Part shown: in pieces, positions 5,501-7,491 of the stretch
Layout: every line of letters starts with the position of its first letter
Numbering within the stretch: the first letter of the stretch is position 1
Notes under the pieces: model-generated
What the model saw: only the letters and a program-made list of their open reading frames with translations
Told to the model about the DNA's origin: nothing
The model's database searches: none
Program-made: the position numbers and the translations under genes
Source: Melioribacter roseus
GTDB lineage: Bacteria; Bacteroidota; Ignavibacteria; Ignavibacteriales; Melioribacteraceae
Direction of reading: 5' to 3'
Assembly (NCBI GenBank): GCA_020724325.1
Contig: DYHC01000095.1
Span: 1-7,491 of the forward strand
DNA length: 7,491 bases

Positions 5501-6556
5501 ATGAATTCTACCAAAATTAAAAATATCCTTCTTGAAGCTGACTACTCTGAAATCAAAAGAGTATTCAAGGAAGCTAAAACTGTTAAACAATCTACTCTTG
5601 GTCACGATATTTATCTGCGCGGCTTAATTGAGTTAAGTAATATTTGCACTAAAGATTGCTTGTACTGCGGCATTAGAAAATCCAACCACTCTGTTAATAG
5701 ATACCTAATGACAAAAGATGAAATTATTGCTTCTGCTATGTTTGCATTCGAAAAGGGTTTTGGTTCAATCGTTCTTCAATCCGGCGAAAGAGACGATGAG
5801 AACTTTGTTGGTTTCATCGAAAATATCGTTGAAGAAATTAATTACTTAACATCTCAGCAGTTAAGAATTACTCTTTCTCTTGGAGAACAAACTACCGAAA
5901 CTTACAAGCGCTGGTTTAATTCCGGCGCACATCGTTATTTACTTCGCATCGAAACTTCAAATGAATCTTTATACAATAAAATTCATCCAACTAATCACAG
6001 TTATGGTAATCGCGTTAATTGTCTTTCGGTCTTAAAAGAAATCGGTTTTCAACTTGGCACCGGTGTAATGATTGGACTTCCTTATCAAACGATTACAGAT
6101 TTAGTAAATGATATACTTTTTTTCAAAGAAATGGATATTGATATGATTGGCATGGGTCCCTTTATTGAACACTCTCATACTCCTTTATTTGGACAGCCGG
6201 TTTATATCGCTAATTCACATTCCCAATTGCTTGAATTATCACTTAAAATGATTGCTGCAACTCGAATTTTTCTTCCCAAAATAAATATTGCTGCAACAAC
6301 TGCTTTGCAAGCTTTGGATCCTTTGGGACGTGAAAAAGGAATAAATGCCGGGGCTAATGTAATAATGCCAAATATTTCTCCTCCCCAATATCGTGAAGAT
6401 TATTTATTGTATGAGGATAAACCTTGCGTAAATGATTTAGCTAATGATTGTTTTGATTGTGTAATTAAAAGAATAGAATTCACCGGTCAAAAAGTAGCAT
6501 TGTTTTCAAGCGGCGATTCCTTAACCTTTACCAGCAAAAAAGGAAATATTACATGA
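5501..6556 (+). CDS. hydE: Radical SAM enzyme HydE, [FeFe]-hydrogenase H-cluster maturase
   Basis: A cytoplasmic radical SAM protein of 351 residues, close to the known length of HydE (about 350). The radical SAM cluster motif is CTKDCLYC (Cys49, 53, 56). HydE-like stretches include YLRGLIELSNIC (38-49), LQSGE (92-96), ITLSLGE (123-129), RYLLRIET (145-152), NRVNCL (170-175), MIGLPYQT (190-197), MGPFIEHSHTPL (218-229) and GREKGINAGANVIMPN (276-291). A second cysteine set, C-x7-C-x2-C (Cys309, 317, 320), matches the accessory iron-sulfur site I recall from Thermotoga maritima HydE. HydE acts with HydF and HydG to build the diiron part of the H-cluster; neither partner nor a hydrogenase is in this window. 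There is no Shine-Dalgarno before ATG 5501. Its end overlaps the oxidase gene by 4 bases. Alternative: a HydE paralogue with another substrate. Family confidence is high. Confidence 0.88.
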   Translation: MNSTKIKNILLEADYSEIKRVFKEAKTVKQSTLGHDIYLRGLIELSNICTKDCLYCGIRKSNHSVNRYLMTKDEIIASAMFAFEKGFGSIVLQSGERDDENFVGFIENIVEEINYLTSQQLRITLSLGEQTTETYKRWFNSGAHRYLLRIETSNESLYNKIHPTNHSYGNRVNCLSVLKEIGFQLGTGVMIGLPYQTITDLVNDILFFKEMDIDMIGMGPFIEHSHTPLFGQPVYIANSHSQLLELSLKMIAATRIFLPKINIAATTALQALDPLGREKGINAGANVIMPNISPPQYREDYLLYEDKPCVNDLANDCFDCVIKRIEFTGQKVALFSSGDSLTFTSKKGNIT

Positions 6557-7491
6557 AGCATTCTAAAATTTATAGTTATACAATTATCATCAGTGCTTTA
6601 TTTCTTACAAACTTAAAAGCCCAAAATAAATTGCAAATTCCGGATACATTAAGCGGAACCAAGTTTAATCTTACTATACAAAAAGGTTCGGTCAGTTTTT
6701 ATCCCGGATTTACAACAAACACTTTAGGTGTAAACGGTAATATTCTTGGCCCAACTCTTATCCTTCGTAAAGGTGATAACGTAAGTATGAATGTAACCAA
6801 TTCACTTATTGATACAACGACAATTCATTGGCACGGTATGCACGTTGCACCTCAAAATGATGGTGGCCCTCATACTGTAATTTTACCCGGAACAACATGG
6901 CAGCCGCAATTTACTGTTATGGATAACGCCGCTACTTATTGGTATCATCCTCACTTACATAATAAAACTGCCGAACACGTTACAAAAGGCGTTGACGGTT
7001 TTATTATTGTCAGAGATAATCAAGAAGCTACATTAAAACTTCCTAGAAAATATGGTGTGGATGATTTTCCTATTGTTGTTCAATCAAGAGCATTCGATGC
7101 TTCAAAACAATTTATTGTTAGATCGGAATTAGACTCAGTTATTTTAGTTAACGGCACTAAAAATCCTTTTTTACAAGTCCCCGCACAAATTGTTCGCCTT
7201 CGGTTGCTTAACGGTTCAACTGAACGCACATATAATTTTGGTTTTAAGGGAAATAAATCTTTCTATCAAATTGGCGGAGATGGCGGATTGTTAAACTCAT
7301 CGGTGCTGCTTACAAGATTGCGTCTGGCTCCCGGTGAACGTGCTGAAATCTTAGTTGATTTTGGTTCTATGCAAGGTCAATCTACTTATCTTATGAGTTA
7401 TGCTTCAGAGTTAGCCAGCGGAATTATCGGCGCAAGTTCTGTTGGTATGGGCGGTGGTTTACCCGATTATTCTAACAACAAATTAAACGGC
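6553..7491 (+). CDS. CueO-like multicopper oxidase, N-terminal part (3' end off window)
   Basis: The first 313 residues of an exported multicopper oxidase; family members near 500 residues would place about 200 beyond the edge. A signal peptide (1-23) is cleaved before Gln24 (LKA|QN). Cupredoxin domain 1 (about 35-155) carries two of the four His-X-His pairs that bind the trinuclear copper centre: HWHG (His92, His94) and YWYHPHLH (His132, His134), followed by KTAEHVTKGVDGFIIV at 138-153, as in CueO. Domain 2 runs from about 170 to the edge (YxIGGDGGLL at 238-247, RLAPGERAEILVDF at 257-270). Domain 3, with the type 1 copper site, is outside. CueO-type enzymes oxidise Cu(I) to less toxic Cu(II) in the periplasm, using oxygen; the neighbouring metal genes support that role, though laccase- or bilirubin-oxidase-like activity is possible. 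Start ATG 6553 overlaps the HydE stop (ATGA), implying translational coupling. Confidence 0.9.
   Translation, partial: MKHSKIYSYTIIISALFLTNLKAQNKLQIPDTLSGTKFNLTIQKGSVSFYPGFTTNTLGVNGNILGPTLILRKGDNVSMNVTNSLIDTTTIHWHGMHVAPQNDGGPHTVILPGTTWQPQFTVMDNAATYWYHPHLHNKTAEHVTKGVDGFIIVRDNQEATLKLPRKYGVDDFPIVVQSRAFDASKQFIVRSELDSVILVNGTKNPFLQVPAQIVRLRLLNGSTERTYNFGFKGNKSFYQIGGDGGLLNSSVLLTRLRLAPGERAEILVDFGSMQGQSTYLMSYASELASGIIGASSVGMGGGLPDYSNNKLNG

Noticed and set aside
5501..6556. Biotin synthase or other radical SAM family instead of HydE
   Set aside because: The cysteine motif alone would allow it, but the long HydE-specific stretches (MGPFIEHSHTPL, GANVIMPN) and the accessory Cys set fit HydE much better.

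Overview
The window is a compact, AT-rich (clearly below 50% GC) stretch of bacterial DNA. All ten recognisable genes lie on the + strand and there is almost no non-coding space. Five of the six exported proteins with a visible N-terminus have a signal peptide that ends directly before a glutamine. Shine-Dalgarno sequences are strong in front of some genes and missing in front of others. Together with the protein types this suggests the Bacteroidota/Chlorobi/Ignavibacteria side of the tree. This is inference: there is no rRNA or other marker gene in the window.

Layout. Positions 2-715 hold the C-terminal part of a CusB-type periplasmic adaptor of a heavy-metal RND efflux pump, cut by the left edge. 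Next come four small or exported proteins: a secreted protein with a degenerate heavy-metal-binding domain (759-1148), a membrane-anchored CcmH-like cysteine protein (1185-1568), a secreted protein that is about one quarter methionine (1662-2165), and an outer-membrane beta-barrel protein overlapping it by 4 bases (2162-2968). After a 115-base gap follow a DUF2231-like membrane protein (3084-3674), a secreted YHS-like metal-binding protein (3698-4111) and a PAS-containing membrane histidine kinase starting at GTG (4130-5473). The last two genes are a HydE-type radical SAM enzyme (5501-6556) and a CueO-like multicopper oxidase overlapping it by 4 bases (6553 to the right edge, incomplete).

How the genes fit together. 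The adaptor, Met-rich protein, metal-binding domain proteins and CueO-like oxidase form a coherent envelope copper/silver handling set: export, periplasmic binding and Cu(I) oxidation. The histidine kinase could be its sensor, but no response regulator is visible. HydE is the outlier. It normally acts in assembling the H-cluster of [FeFe]-hydrogenase, an oxygen-sensitive anaerobic enzyme, yet here it is translationally coupled to an oxygen-using copper oxidase and no HydF, HydG or hydrogenase gene is in view.

I saw no tRNA, rRNA, CRISPR array, insertion sequence or long repeat. No gene-free stretch exceeds about 115 bases, and I found no convincing promoter or rho-independent terminator.
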